Assembly (NCBI GenBank): GCA_028023455.1
Contig: JAQFVV010000012.1
Location: 15,762,364 to 15,826,363 of the forward strand
DNA: 64,000 nucleotides
Direction of reading: 5' to 3'
Source: Epiperipatus broadwayi
Lineage: Eukaryota > Onychophora > Udeonychophora > Euonychophora > Peripatidae
The first letter of the stretch is position 1. Each line of letters starts with the position of its first letter. A model generated the notes under the pieces. It did not search any database and was not told the DNA's origin. It saw nothing but the letters and a program-made list of their open reading frames with translations. Both the position numbers and the translations under genes were made by a program. Positions 47,595-59,199 of the stretch are shown here, in pieces.

Positions 47595-49080
47595 TGGGAC
47601 TAAGGCAAGGATGTCCTATGTCACCTATTTTGTTTGTGTTGTATTTGAGTGAAATGGAAAGAGCAATAGAAAGATTAGGAAGAGGGATAGAGATACCGTT
47701 AATAGGTAGTAAGGGAGTATTTATTTTGTCAGGTCTTTTTTTTGCAGATGATATATTTTTGTGTGCAGAAAAAAGAGAAGATATGGAAGTTATGTTGAGG
47801 ACATGTGCAAGGGTGGGTAAAGAGATGGGGATTAAATTTAGTGAAGAAAAATCAAATATAATGATGGTTAATACTGAGGAAAGAGAAGATGTAGAATTTT
47901 TATTGGGAGATATTAAGTTAAGTGTGGTGAATAGATATAGTTATTTGGGAATTATTTTAAGTAATCAGAAAAATTATTTGGATGAATGGGAGAAAAAATT
48001 GATAAATGAAGCAAAGAAAAGAAAGGGATTGATAAAGAAATTAACAGTATTTTCATATAATAAATATGATGTAGCTAGAATTATATGGAAAGGAGTTGCA
48101 GTAGCAGGGTTAACATATGGTAATGATGCATTATATGTTAGTAAAAAGATATTAGATTATTTAGAAAAAACTCAAAGGGAAGTAGGAAGACATGCATTGG
48201 ATGCAGAAGTATGGACAGCAAGGGAGGCAATTCAAGGAGAAATGGGATGGTCAAGTTTTCATATGAGAGATGCAAAAAGTAAAATGAAAATGTTTGGTAG
48301 ATTGCAGTTTATGGATAATAAAAGAATAGCTAAAATAGTATTTAATTGGGTTATGAGTAAAGGGCAAGTAACAAGATGGGTGAGAAAGGTAATGTGCTAT
48401 GCAAAAGATTTGGATAAAGAATTTATATCAGTATATTTGTACAAAAGATGGGATGATTGTGTTAAGAGGATTATTGAGTGTTATAGTAGTAAGGAATGGG
48501 ATAAAAGAATAGATTTATTAATAAAGACTAGGGAGTTAGAGAGATGGAGAAATAGTATGGAGAGTAAAAAGAGTTTAAATATATATATAGAAATAAACAG
48601 AATATTAGGTGTGAGTTAATATATGATAATAGTAAGGAAAGTAGTTTATTGTTTAAAGCTCGAACGGGATCTTTAGCTACAAAAGAATATACATGTAAAT
48701 GGAAAAATATGGGTGATTTATTTTGTAAATTATGTAAGGAAGGAATTGAAAATATTAGGCATTTGTTAATTGAATGTAAATGTTTGAAAACAGAAAGGGT
48801 ACATATAATGAAGTTGTGGAAAAATAAATATGAAAAGAGTGATTATACAGAAAGTGAATTATTGGTTTTTATGCTAGGTTTGGGAAAAGATAAGGGGGAT
48901 TTAGATATAAAGGTTATAGAGTTGACAAAAATTATGTTGTGGAAATGGGATAGAGCAGATTATGGGTAAATTTAGAGTGGGGAATGTAAAAGAAAGTGGC
49001 TAACAGGTTTATCTGGGCTTAATTGCTGAGATATTCTTGACTTCGTTTAAGGAGAAGCCATAATACATCACATCACATCA
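47595..49080 (+). mobile_element. APE-type LINE (family B), 5'-truncated copy inside Merlin
   Basis: LINE homology begins near the GLRQGCPMSPILF block, so endonuclease and early RT are missing. The open frame (to 48619) keeps FFADDIFLCAEKREDM (catalytic FADD at 47741-47752), GIKFSEEKSN, LSYLG-like thumb residues and MDNKRIAKIVFNWVMSKGQ. After one frame change, 48649-48969 encodes FKARTGSLATKEY and the CKLCKEGIENIRHLLIEC zinc-binding end. The sequence is cleaner than the copies at 39-42 kb and 21.6-22.5 kb, so it is probably the youngest. The 3' end is GGAGAAGCC and then three ACATC units at about 49065-49079, a short tandem tail typical of some non-LTR clades. Confidence 0.82.
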
Positions 49081-49149
49081 GTAAACCTTTACTGTGTTTT
49101 TTTGTCAGGCACACGTAATGTCCACTTTTTATTACAGCAATAAAATCGA

Positions 49150-49960
49150 ATAAATAATTGTAAAAAGTCCAAAGTTTGTGTCCTTTTTTGTTGTTTTTTA
49201 TTTCATTAGAAATTGACACGTATTTGGATTCAATTTTTTGCAGCGGGGTTAAAATAAATGACGACTTTGGTTGACTTTTTGTTAAGAATAACAAATTATG
49301 AAATACCCCACCCCCACAAGCAGTTTATTATAGAAGGCTAAAAAAAAAAAAAGGTAATTCGAACGAAATAGAAATCAAAGTAAAAAGTTGTTTAAAAAAA
49401 AGGAAAAAAGTTAAATTCTTGACTTTGTTACAATTCTTTTTCCGAGTGTGTGGGGGTGGGTGTTTGAAAACAATTTTTTAATCGGCAAAAACACAAAAGT
49501 AAATTTTGATTTAATATAAGAAAAACAATTACGTCAACCAAAAAGAAATCAAAATTCGAAACAAGTCCCAAAGTTGATTCTCTTTTTTCAGCGCTGTTAA
49601 AATAATTGACTATTTTTGTTGCCTTTTTGTTAATAATAACAGTACGAATGCCCCCCCCCTCGCTCAAAAAGCTGTTTTTGTAGTAGCGCCCCCCCCCAAA
49701 AAAAAAGGCTAATTCAAACATAATCTAAATCAAAGTGAAAACAAGTTGTGTTTTTTTAAAAAAAGTAAAATTAATAATAATAAGAAAAACCATTTAGTCA
49801 AGCCAAAAAAAAAAGACAGGTAGAATTAAGTTCTAAACAAGTCACAAATAATTGTATTCTATTTTTTCGGCGGTGGGATTCAAACAAATTTTTTGACGTC
49901 CTGAAATGGTCCGAATTTTTCAAATGATAAAAAGAAAAAAATACAATTAGCAAAATTTGT
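49150..49960. repeat. Diverged tandem array in the 3' part of Merlin, period about 280-350 bp
   Basis: Three units are anchored by CAGCGGGGTTAAAATA (49241), CAGCGCTGTTAAAATA (49589) and CGGCGGTGGGATTCAAA (49868). Each is preceded by an 'aagtcc-aaa' motif and a T-run. The first two are followed by TTTTTGTTAA-AATAACA, a C-rich run and 'ggctaatt' or 'ggtaatt' with 'aaatcaaagt'. The third unit is partial. Confidence 0.7.
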
Positions 49961-50178
49961 TGAAAAAATGTCAGTCAAGTTCCAAAAAACCCACAAAAAG
50001 TAATGAAAATTAATATCAAAATTTGTTTAATAATAAAGAAATCATGTTCTAAATGAAATGAAAATTATTCGTTTAATCAATATTAGAAAAAAAAAAAAAA
50101 CCTTGTTGTCTAAAAAAAGAAAAAGTTGCGGAGGCCCGGTAATGTTATATTTCATTGATTTTGTCTAGCATCAACGCT

Positions 50179-50220
50179 CCAAGCGGTTTTGCCCAGATTT
50201 CAGGCTTTTACCAGTCTTAG
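50179..50220 (-). repeat. Right TIR and target duplication of Merlin element
   Basis: CAGATTTCAGGCTTTTACC ends at 50212 and is followed by AGTCTTAG (50213-50220), the partner of AATCTTAG at 45939-45946. Confidence 0.87.
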
Positions 50221-52391
50221 TTTTTATTACAATTGCAAATGCATTATTTTATCTTTTCACATTTTTAACCTCGTAAAAACTAAAATTTGCTTGAAACAAG
50301 CAAAATAGTTTTTTTTTTTCATTTTTAAAATAATAGCCTCCCAAATAGGAATAAATACTTTTTAATCATTTTAAATTATATAATTATTTTTTCTCATGTT
50401 CTGGCTTGCGATCTTGAATTGAGAGTTCCACGTGCAATCATTGTTACATCTGATTGGCTGTCACATAAGCATTTTAAGGTGCTTCTGTTGAAGGTTTTAG
50501 CCTTGCACGTTACTATTCAATACAGTAATTATTTTAAATCTGCTATGTTTATATGAGTATGTTAAAATAAATTTATATATATAACTAAAAAAAACAGTGT
50601 ATTTATTTTAACATACACATATAAACATAGCAAAATCTATCCCAAAATAATTTACATATAGTTCAAGAGACACCATTCATTTGCGTTTATATATATGCTT
50701 AGAAATATCGATGTGAATTCATTTATTTTTATGATTTATATTTTAAGTCTTGATAAGATACAGTAATATAGAACTTTTATAATAATTTTGATCGTTCATA
50801 TTTTTTTCTTAATTTTTGCCATATTATTAAAATATGCATCTGTATATACTAAGATTTGATCTAAGTATCATCATAACTTATACTATATTAATTGTTATCA
50901 AAGACGTTTTTATCCGAAAATAGAGAAGAGAACTTTGTGTGTATGCATATAGCGTTATTTAAATAAAGAGTTGGCAGGCAGCATTGAAAATGATAATGCA
51001 ACATCTATATTATTTATGAATAATTTTGTATACTGTATGTAAGAGATTGAGAATTGAATTGTATTTACGGAGACATATTTCATTCTCATTAAATTCAAGG
51101 ATTTAGATCATCTTAATGTAAATATAACAATGATGACCTTTCATTGTGTTTATATTTTATCACTGAGGAAAAAACAAGCTATTATCTCTAGGAATTGGAG
51201 TTGTATAAATTTTTTATTTTTTTGATATTACATTAATCTAAAATTTATTCTAGAGAAAGACTTAATTCATTATAATTTGTTTAAATTGTTATTTTTAAGT
51301 TTTTAAAACGGGAAAGGTGTCAGATGACAGAAAGGGGAAATATTTTTAAAATTAAAAAATTTATATACATTATACTAAATAATTTCAGAATAATAATAAA
51401 GAATAAATCATACAAAATATTTAGTTAATTCATGAAGGTACTGGTTGAAAGCAAAAGAGGAGGGATTGCAGATAATATTGGAACTCAATGATTGTGATAA
51501 ACTTTAGAGTTGAAATTCCAAAAAAAAATCTTATTGATAATTTGAACATAATTATTATGCTCTGCTTGACATTTTGGTACTTAAACATTATGTTGAATTA
51601 TAAGCATGATAGAAAGGGATGTTGAATGAGTATATTTTAAATAGAATTTAAGATGCTACTGCACATCCAACAAAGAAACTTTAATTTAATAACTGTAATG
51701 TTAGTGTAAATTAGATATAATCATTTTTTTTATTCCTGTAGCTAATTTCTTATTCAATTATGTATTGCAATGTGCGAGATTTGATATATGTATAAAAGTG
51801 TATGTTTATTTTGTTATATTACTATGTTATGATTTCATAACACTAATTGTTATAATAGAGTAATAGATTAATCTGCTGTTACTAACTGGATTCATTTATG
51901 TATTATAAATGAATTTTCTATTTGTTATTATCATTACTGCATCTATCGACTGTAGACATTAAAGTATTTAGTCATTTATCAAAATTGCTGTTAGTGCAAT
52001 ATATGTTTTAAAATACAATTAGATCTATTGCATAGTGCTATTGTGTAGTACATATTATAATGCTATCTCACTTCCATACTTTAAATTAGGTAAAATAATG
52101 GCTCTATACTTGCAGCAAAGCAGCAACAACACATGGAGTCTGTGTTGGCATCTAAAGATCACTTTTCTACTTATAAAAATACCAATGTATTTAAACTAGT
52201 TTATATTCTCACATTGATAATTATCCAAGATAAAAGCTACTGAGGTTTTTCTGCTGTTATTGATGGATAAAGAACTTTAATTTTTTGAACATTAATTAAT
52301 TAACCAAAAACATTAGATGTTGCATTAAAACATATAATTGATTCAAATTTAAAATTCCACCATCAAACCTGTATTGTATCTTGATCTCTAT
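50221..52391. other. AT-rich stretch with a short hairpin, no recognised gene
   Basis: Near 50425-50520 a GC-richer patch contains CACGTG and TGATTGGCTG. Such E-box and CCAAT-like words could belong to a promoter, but no transcript evidence exists. The rest is AT-rich. Confidence 0.4.
50541..50632. repeat. Near-perfect 32-bp inverted repeat (hairpin)
   Basis: The left arm is 50541-50572 (starts TGCTATGTTTATATG) and the right arm is 50601-50632. They are reverse complements at 31 of 32 positions, with a 28-base A/T-rich loop. It could be a very short MITE or a recent hairpin, and no flanking direct repeat is obvious. Confidence 0.88.
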
Positions 52392-54250
52392 TTAATTACA
52401 CCACCTATAAACAATTCCAGAGACTACTGACATTTTCCACCTTATAATAACACTTCCTCTCATTCCATCATATAGAAGCTGGATAGTATAAATAAATTTT
52501 GATGGACAACCAACTAATTTTAGACAATGCCATAAACCTTTCCTATTACCTGAATAAAATGCCTTGTCCAAATCAATAAAAGCAGTATATAAATCAGTCA
52601 TTTGTTCTTGACATTTTTCTGCATTTGCCTGCCAATAAAACTATGTCTAATATTCTTGATTCTCTAAAATCACATTGAGTCTCTGGTAACTATTCATCTA
52701 TGATTGAAAGCAATCTATTAAACAAAATCCTTGAAAGTACCTCTGTTGTAGTGAATAATAATGATATTCCATTTGTTTTTAAAAATTGGTACAATAAAAA
52801 CATCCTTAAGATTGGCACAACATCATGGGGTCCATATATTCCTAAAAAAATTCCAATATTTTTGAAGCTGACATATCATTATCATACTTTAATACTTCAG
52901 ATATTTTATCAGGACATGCAGTCTTTCCATTTTTAAGTTTAGAAAGAGCTGCTTTGACTTCACAAAACTGAATATATCATTAAAAGTTGTCATCTCAATT
53001 CATGCATCATTCAAAAGATGATCAAAATATACATACTTATTCAAAATAACATTGTCATCATATAAGAGAATGCTATTGCTAGATTTAATAAGAATATAGT
53101 ATCATATATTGCTTTGAATGCATAAAAAAAAAACAGAAAATATATGTATCTTCTTTGAAGTTTTAATCCACCAATTATTTTTGAAATTTTTTGTTAGTCA
53201 CAGAACTTTATTATAAGGTTCCGTGTGTAATTTATTATTCCACCAAGTAGAAAATTCACTTGTTTCCTTTTAGTCATACTACTAATAATAAAATCATTGT
53301 CAGAAACTAGTCATGATTTTTCTTTTTAATGAACCCAAGAATGGATTTACTTGTAGTCATAACACACTCTTTAAGAAAATTCTATACTTCAGTAATATGA
53401 CAGAAGATCTAAATTTGCAATTTTAATGTTTAGTAGATTCTTCTAAAAAATAAACATCAATTTTCTTCTGAATATGATTGGAATTTCTAATTTTTAAGAC
53501 AAATATTTTAATCCTGGAGTGCATTAATTTATGATCTCTCCAACAATCTATGTTTCTAAGTACTTGTGTAATGTGAATTTCTCTTGTATTCTGATTCTTA
53601 ACTATAATGTTTTCTATTAAATGCTATTGTTTTGAGCATGGATACATCAATGTTTATATTGGTTTTTCTGCATAAACTATTTGTGATAACAAATCCATGT
53701 AATGAGCAAAAATTCATTATTAATAAACCACTTGAATTTACAGCATCAATATCACAATTTGCAATTACTTTTGGTCAAAAACTATTATTTGTACATTCAC
53801 ATGCATTAGAGCTCAAAGAAGAAAAATTTGATATTTTAATGATATTGCACTAATAATACTATCCAATAAAGAAGAAAAATCCTCCAAATTCTTTGAATCT
53901 AAGGTTGGAGCATAGACATTAATAAAATAAGTACTAGTACCACTGTGCAAATTGAATTTTAATGCTATTAGTCTCATTAATACAATGAGGAATTTCAACA
54001 ATGAAAATACTAAATTACATTTAAAAAGAAATCAAATACCATGCATTTTCCTTTCATTGATTATCTATCTTTCCAAAAACTTGTATTAATTCTTCCTCTG
54101 AGAGATAAATTTCACTAAGAATAGTTGTATTGATTTTAAATCTTGATAACTCATCCACCAATGCAGTCCTTCATTCTGGTTTTGAAGAGATGAATTTGGT
54201 AGTGCACTAAAGTCAGTACTTTTTATAAGGCATAAGGAGTTATATTTAAA
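52392..54250 (-). mobile_element. APE-type LINE (family C), minus strand, degraded
   Basis: Reading on the minus strand, about 54170-54085 gives RTALVDELSRFKINTTILSE and then IYLSEEEL, the start of an APE endonuclease (block with LSE). About 53970-53850 gives FINVYAPTLDSKNLEDFSSL, the NVYAPT block. At 52601-52392 the RT palm reads LYTAFIDLDKAFYSGNRKGL and GCPSKFIYTIQLLYDGM. These match the LINEs often annotated as craniofacial-development-protein-2-like endonuclease plus RT. In palm block A the usual FD is FY, so the residue after Phe is changed. Everything between is broken by stops. The 3' part after block A is missing or unrecognisable. Confidence 0.72.
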
Positions 54251-54549
54251 AGAAACTTTGTTATTTGATTAATAACATTTGCATGGTATAGAGTGTCTTC
54301 GTCTTAATTTTATTACATAACTAGTTGTTCTGATTTCAAAACCTTTGGGGTAACAGATTGTGATCCATATCATACTATAAGTTGAGTGTTACATGCATCA
54401 AAAATTCTTCTTAAATTGAACAAAACAAAATTACATAATAAAATTGAAGCTATGATGAAAAGAAATCAGTTATATTCCATAAAGGGATAGATAATAGAGA
54501 AACAATTCCACTTTATAGTTTTTGGCAGAGAGAATGCTGGGAAAAACAC

Positions 54550-54870
54550 ATTGTTATTTTGATTATGAGAATGTTTTTGATACAATCTTAAGTAGATTTT
54601 TTTCATTGCCTAATGTGACTGGTATAGATGGCATTATAATCAGCTTGATAAAAGATCTATATGCTTTGTTGCAATTACATTATTAAATGAAGGACTAATT
54701 GGTCTGACAATAAACAGAAATTAGACAGGATGCCAATTTTTGCCATGTCTTTTCAGTATATATTCAGAGAAAATGTTGGGCCAGACTATTGGAAAATGCA
54801 AAAGGATATATATTAATGGACAAAGAATCAATATTTTCGATTTGCAGATTATTAGGCAATTAGGAGATTT
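54550..54870 (+). mobile_element. Reverse-transcriptase fragment of another LINE (family D)
   Basis: The + strand reads CYFDYENVFDTILSRFF...NVTGIDGIIISLIKDLY (54550-54665), corresponding to palm block A (F-D-Y-E-K-A-F-D) and the following helix. In another frame, GCQFLPCLFSIYSEKMLG and INGQRINIFDLQI (54728-54850) follow. The order matches LINE polymerases with 'GCPLSPLLFNIYSE' and 'INGQRINNIRFADD'. It is head-to-head with family C, which has a different palm motif (IDLDKAF), so I treat it as separate. It is short and non-functional. Confidence 0.62.
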
Positions 54871-55439
54871 TTAAGCTCTTCATCTTTGCCTACTAACTCA
54901 CACTTTGGCTTATGATTTCTAACTTCCTGAAAATAAAAGTTATAATTTAGTTTTGTCTGTCATGATTGTAAATATCTAAAAAAAATATTCACACAAGCAT
55001 ATTAATCCTACTTTCAAGAAAACTCAACTGTTGTTTTGGTTAAGAATTATCAGACAACTAAGAAGAAAGGCTATGATGATTCTTAGTCTCAAATTCTAAG
55101 ATAAAAAGCCAATAAACTCACCATTCTAACTTATGTATGTTGGAGAGCAACCCATCCTTAATTTGTCTACTGTTTTGCATTTTTGTAAATACAAGCTTAT
55201 AAAAGTAATGTCACATTATATATAACTTGCTTTTTTGATTATTATAATTTTACCTTTAAGGCTTCGGCTATGCTGAGGCTATTAAAATATGGTAGATCTG
55301 AATTTAGTTCAGTCCCATACAGCTATTTAAGTTAGATAACTGGATTTAAAGACATTTTCATGTCCGAAAATTTCAGTTTCTACTTAAATATACTTATGAA
55401 ATAAGTGCTGGGTTTTGAGTTAATATTTTAGATCTAGTG

Positions 55440-55530
55440 TCTGAATATTCTAGCTCTCCACTAACATGAGCCATAAGCTTGAAACCAGTTGGTCTGGAGA
55501 TGAGAGTATTCTGGATAGAGGTTTTAAATA
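55440..55530 (+). repeat. Fragment related to the 22.5-23.3 kb fold-back repeat
   Basis: The segment 'catgagccataagcttgaaaccagttggtctggagatgagagtattctggata' (about 55465-55520) resembles 23223-23262 in the right arm of the fold-back element. There the sequence reads GATAGCCACAAGCTAGAAAC, then TTGTCTGGAAATATTGGATA. Only this piece is recognisable. Confidence 0.45.
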
Positions 55531-55559
55531 TCTTCTCATACCGCATTTATTAATTAAGA

Positions 55560-58500
55560 GCTTGTTTAAGCTGTTGGTACACTCTTATTTTCCAAATATG
55601 TATATAATATTCAAATCAATATATATATCAAAAGATAGTAAAATTCACATAAATCATCAAATGATAAAATAACAGAATTGTGGGAAAACTAAATCTAAAT
55701 TGAATTATTGGTATTGTGAAAGGATATCTCATTTTGATTATTCTATGTTATATAGTTGATAAAGACTACAAGATGTATAGTCGAAAGTACTTCTAAAAAT
55801 AACTATAATTTATGTGATTTTACTGTATTTTGATATATATTGTACCCTCACCATTGATCAATATAATAGAAATAAGTAAATAAAATAATGCTCCGGCTAA
55901 AACTTTCAATCTTAATATAGTAGAAACAAGTCTTAATAATATCTTATGATAAATTTTATCATTTGACTAGCTCAAATTAATAATAAAGAATATGGTTCAA
56001 TTTAAATAAATGAAAAATAAAATAATAATAATCATGAGACATTTGGCGAAAGGTAAAGTAGTAGGATTACATTGAACATATAACCCAAAGGATACAATCT
56101 CAATTGCATAATCCCCTTTTATTTCAAATAATATAATCTATAGCATTCTTAAGACTTTAAAATATTATAAATAATCCAATATAATATTATTAAATAAATC
56201 ATAATCTCTGTTATTAAAAATATAAGTATCTCAAGTTCTTTAAATAAAATCATTCACTTAATTTATAATATCCTATAGCCAAGTATGATGAGGGATTTTG
56301 TATTATTCTTAACTACACCTAAACAATAATAATAAAGATAATACTCCTATACTTAATCTAACTAACATTTGGTACTATATTACTATTCAATAATCCGGTC
56401 ACTAATAATAATGATAATAATGCAATTCTTTTATTTATTATATGGCATGTTAAAAGTATAGTATAATCTGAACAATATGTGGCAATAAGAAATATCCTTA
56501 AATAACAAAATGTGTGGTTTATATATGTAATAAAATTAGATATTCTACGGTGATGTGCAGTGAGTGGCATGAGGTAAGAAGGAAAATCAAGGAGGCCTAT
56601 TTCATTAACTTAGATGAAAACTCGTTAAATAAAAGAGACGTTTTATGCAACCTCAAAGAAATGGCAGACCTAATTTAAATAATTTGCATCTGTTTGGTTT
56701 AAATAAATAAATAAATTATTCATCGCTATCTATCTATAGCTTTGAAAATGAAGGTATAGCTCCTTCGAAAAGCGCTTTACAAATAAATAAATAGAATAAT
56801 AATATATATTTGAGTTTTTGTGTGGGATATTACCGTAGAATATCTAATTTTATTAAATATTCTTAATTATATGGCAGTATTTTAAATAATAAATTATGAC
56901 TAAAAATAATATGTGATATTTCTGTGTCATATTCTGAATAATAATTATCATCATTTAAATAAATAAATCTTTTAAAATTATAATGTGCAAAATATGTCAT
57001 ATGTTTAATTCTGAATTCTATGGATCGAATCTTGTGGAAGTGAATGGATCAATGACAACACAGACAACAAGTTTTATAAAACAATTTTAACAAATTTATT
57101 CTAACAAAACAACTATGTACAAAATATTTACAATCTTTAATAAAATTATAAATATAAGATTAAAATTAAATAAAATATATACAAAATTAAATAAAAAGAA
57201 AAGATTAGGTTACAGATTTTCAATCTAAAAAAATCTTCAATGTGTAAGCCTTTATTCTGGTTTATGAATTCTTATATATCCTATATGAATATTCAAATTT
57301 TATTATTCACCTCACAATATTATACTGTATTTGCTACTAGTTTAATGAATATAAAAATATTACTTTCAGAAAATATAGAAAAATAAAATATATATTTTGT
57401 CAATTGAAATATGTTTTATGTTTATTCTAAATTACTAAAATATAAAATGACAAAACAATGTTTATTCGTGTACTAAAATAATTTGTGCTTGGCACCATTC
57501 TAAGTTTAAAGATATGTGTTTCATGTTCAAAAACATAGAATATAAAATTATCAAATAAAATATAAGCATTAATCATACATTTCACATTCATCAGTTTGAT
57601 GTTTCATTGTAAAATATGTATTATTTAAAAAAATGTTGATTTATGAAAAACCAAAATATATCAAAAAGTATTTGAAAAATATATTAGGAATAGTTATGAT
57701 TCCTTTATCATCAAAATTATTTCAAAAATATTAAGAAAAATTATCATTCCTTTATCATCTCAGCATTAGACATTCAATATCATTTGTATTTTTACTCAAT
57801 TCAAAACCTATCTTTCCTTTCTTAAAAACAATTTGTCTTTCTAAATTTATCCATTATTTTTTCAAAATACTAGACTACACGATGCATTACTAATGAAATT
57901 CTGATAGCGATACAATGCACAGTTTTCTTTCAGTACTTACAGAACATTTAAATACAAATATCAATCACTGTCCATGGAAATAAATACAAAATACAGGGCT
58001 ATGTTAACTGTATTTGCATAATAACTATTTAGATATAATATAGGCTAATTCTCCTATCTTCTTACTACATCCTACAAATATAAACATTCAGGGTGTCATT
58101 TCCTACTCCCCTGTCACTACCATTTAAAAATTTCAAATAGATTTAGACAATCAACATTGTAAAATGAACTAGACAATTTTCCCAATAATAAACAAAGTTA
58201 ACACATTACTTTATCAAATCATGACTACTATATGAAAAGGTTTTACACACTTAAACTTAACCACAAATATAAATGACTTTGATTAAAATATTCAGTCAAT
58301 ATTCATATATTTAAAATAAATATAATATGGTTTATTTAGCAAAGAATCATATAAAATTATGGTAATTAATAAAGTTATAACAAACTTTATAAATAAAAAA
58401 ATACATACATATTTTTATTAATAGCTTATATCACAATGAAAGAAAAATCTATATGTGTTATTAACACCCATCCGTATGTTCATTTATTCATGTAACATAA

Positions 58501-58910
58501 GATGAATATTTAAAAAACTCCAAGCAATTCTCAAAAAAAATATGTATATAATAATTAAAGCAATTTAATTTACCTAGGTGATTTACCATTTGTAATCATA
58601 CTCTTAAAGTCTTCTGGTCCAATTCACAAAATATAAATAACAAATATCATTCATACAGCGCTCAGCATAAACTAATACATTTTAAAGAAATATTTTCAAA
58701 AAGTTTTCTAAAAAAAATTGTTAAAAGTTTTAAACATTAAAATTGTAAGAATTAAAAGTCCCTAAAAATATGTAACTTTTATTGTAATCTATAAATAAAT
58801 TATAATTCTAATGTTAGTATACTTTCTAAAATAAATAATGAAATTTAAAGTTATGTATTCTTCTCTTTATAAATATCCTTCAATAAAATGTTCTAATAAA
58901 CTGGGGAGCT
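55560..58910. other. Long AT-rich stretch, no recognised gene
   Basis: This is almost pure low-complexity AT-rich sequence. A GC-richer spot at 57020-57065 is followed by an AACAATTTTAACAAATTTATT motif (57082) that also occurs near 28398. The two could be 3' ends of the same old retroelement on the minus strand. No ORF has a domain. Confidence 0.45.
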
Positions 58911-58915
58911 CTATG

Positions 58916-58929
58916 GTTGCTATGACAAC
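58916..58929. promoter_or_regulatory. RFX X-box-like palindromic motif
   Basis: GTTGCTATGACAAC is close to the RFX X-box consensus GTTGCCATGGCAAC (12 of 14 positions) and keeps both half-sites GTTGC and ACAAC. RFX factors control ciliary genes in animals. No well-supported gene lies next to it, so function is unproven. Confidence 0.35.
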
Positions 58930-59013
58930 ATTCATTGTTTAAAGCTTTCTTCTAACTCTCCCTCAGCACATAAATTCACAAATAAAAGAATAATAATAAT
59001 AGACTTTTAAAAT

Positions 59014-59199
59014 CTAAGAAAATCTGAAAAAATATCCATTCTGTTGTTGAAAAATATTTATACAGCCTATTTCTGTAAATATTCGCCAGAGTAGAATATT
59101 CTCCAGGGTAGAAACAATGTGAATTTCAGGTGGATTATCCATTCCTCCCGTGCACATAAATTCCTTCTTCGGTGAGAGACGCATCATTTTCGGTGACAT
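59014..59199 (-). CDS. Weak candidate coding exon, unknown product
   Basis: On the minus strand ATG at 59199 opens a 61-codon frame beginning MSPKMMRLSPKKEFMCTGGM and then DNPPEIHIVSTLEN. The first half has balanced amino-acid use and more CpG than the surrounding AT-rich DNA. The second half (after about residue 35) becomes AT-driven, as if an exon had ended. No domain is recognised and no consensus splice donor is obvious. It may be a chance open frame. Confidence 0.2.
   Translation of the reverse strand: MSPKMMRLSPKKEFMCTGGMDNPPEIHIVSTLENILLWRIFTEIGCINIFQQQNGYFFRFS

Larger units (their letters stand above)
45947..50212 (+). mobile_element. Merlin (IS1595/ISXO2-like) DNA transposon with nested LINE
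   Basis: The element is 4266 bp long and has about 33-bp TIRs whose first 19 bases are identical. It is flanked by AATCTTAG and AGTCTTAG (7 of 8 identical), as expected for Merlin 8-9-bp target duplications. It encodes a DDE transposase (46731-47331). A 5'-truncated LINE (about 47595-49080) lies inside, so the element without it is about 2.8 kb. The transposase is enclosed by a second, internal inverted repeat, and the 3' third carries a diverged tandem array. The GC content and CpG of the terminal regions exceed those of the flanks. Confidence 0.85.
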
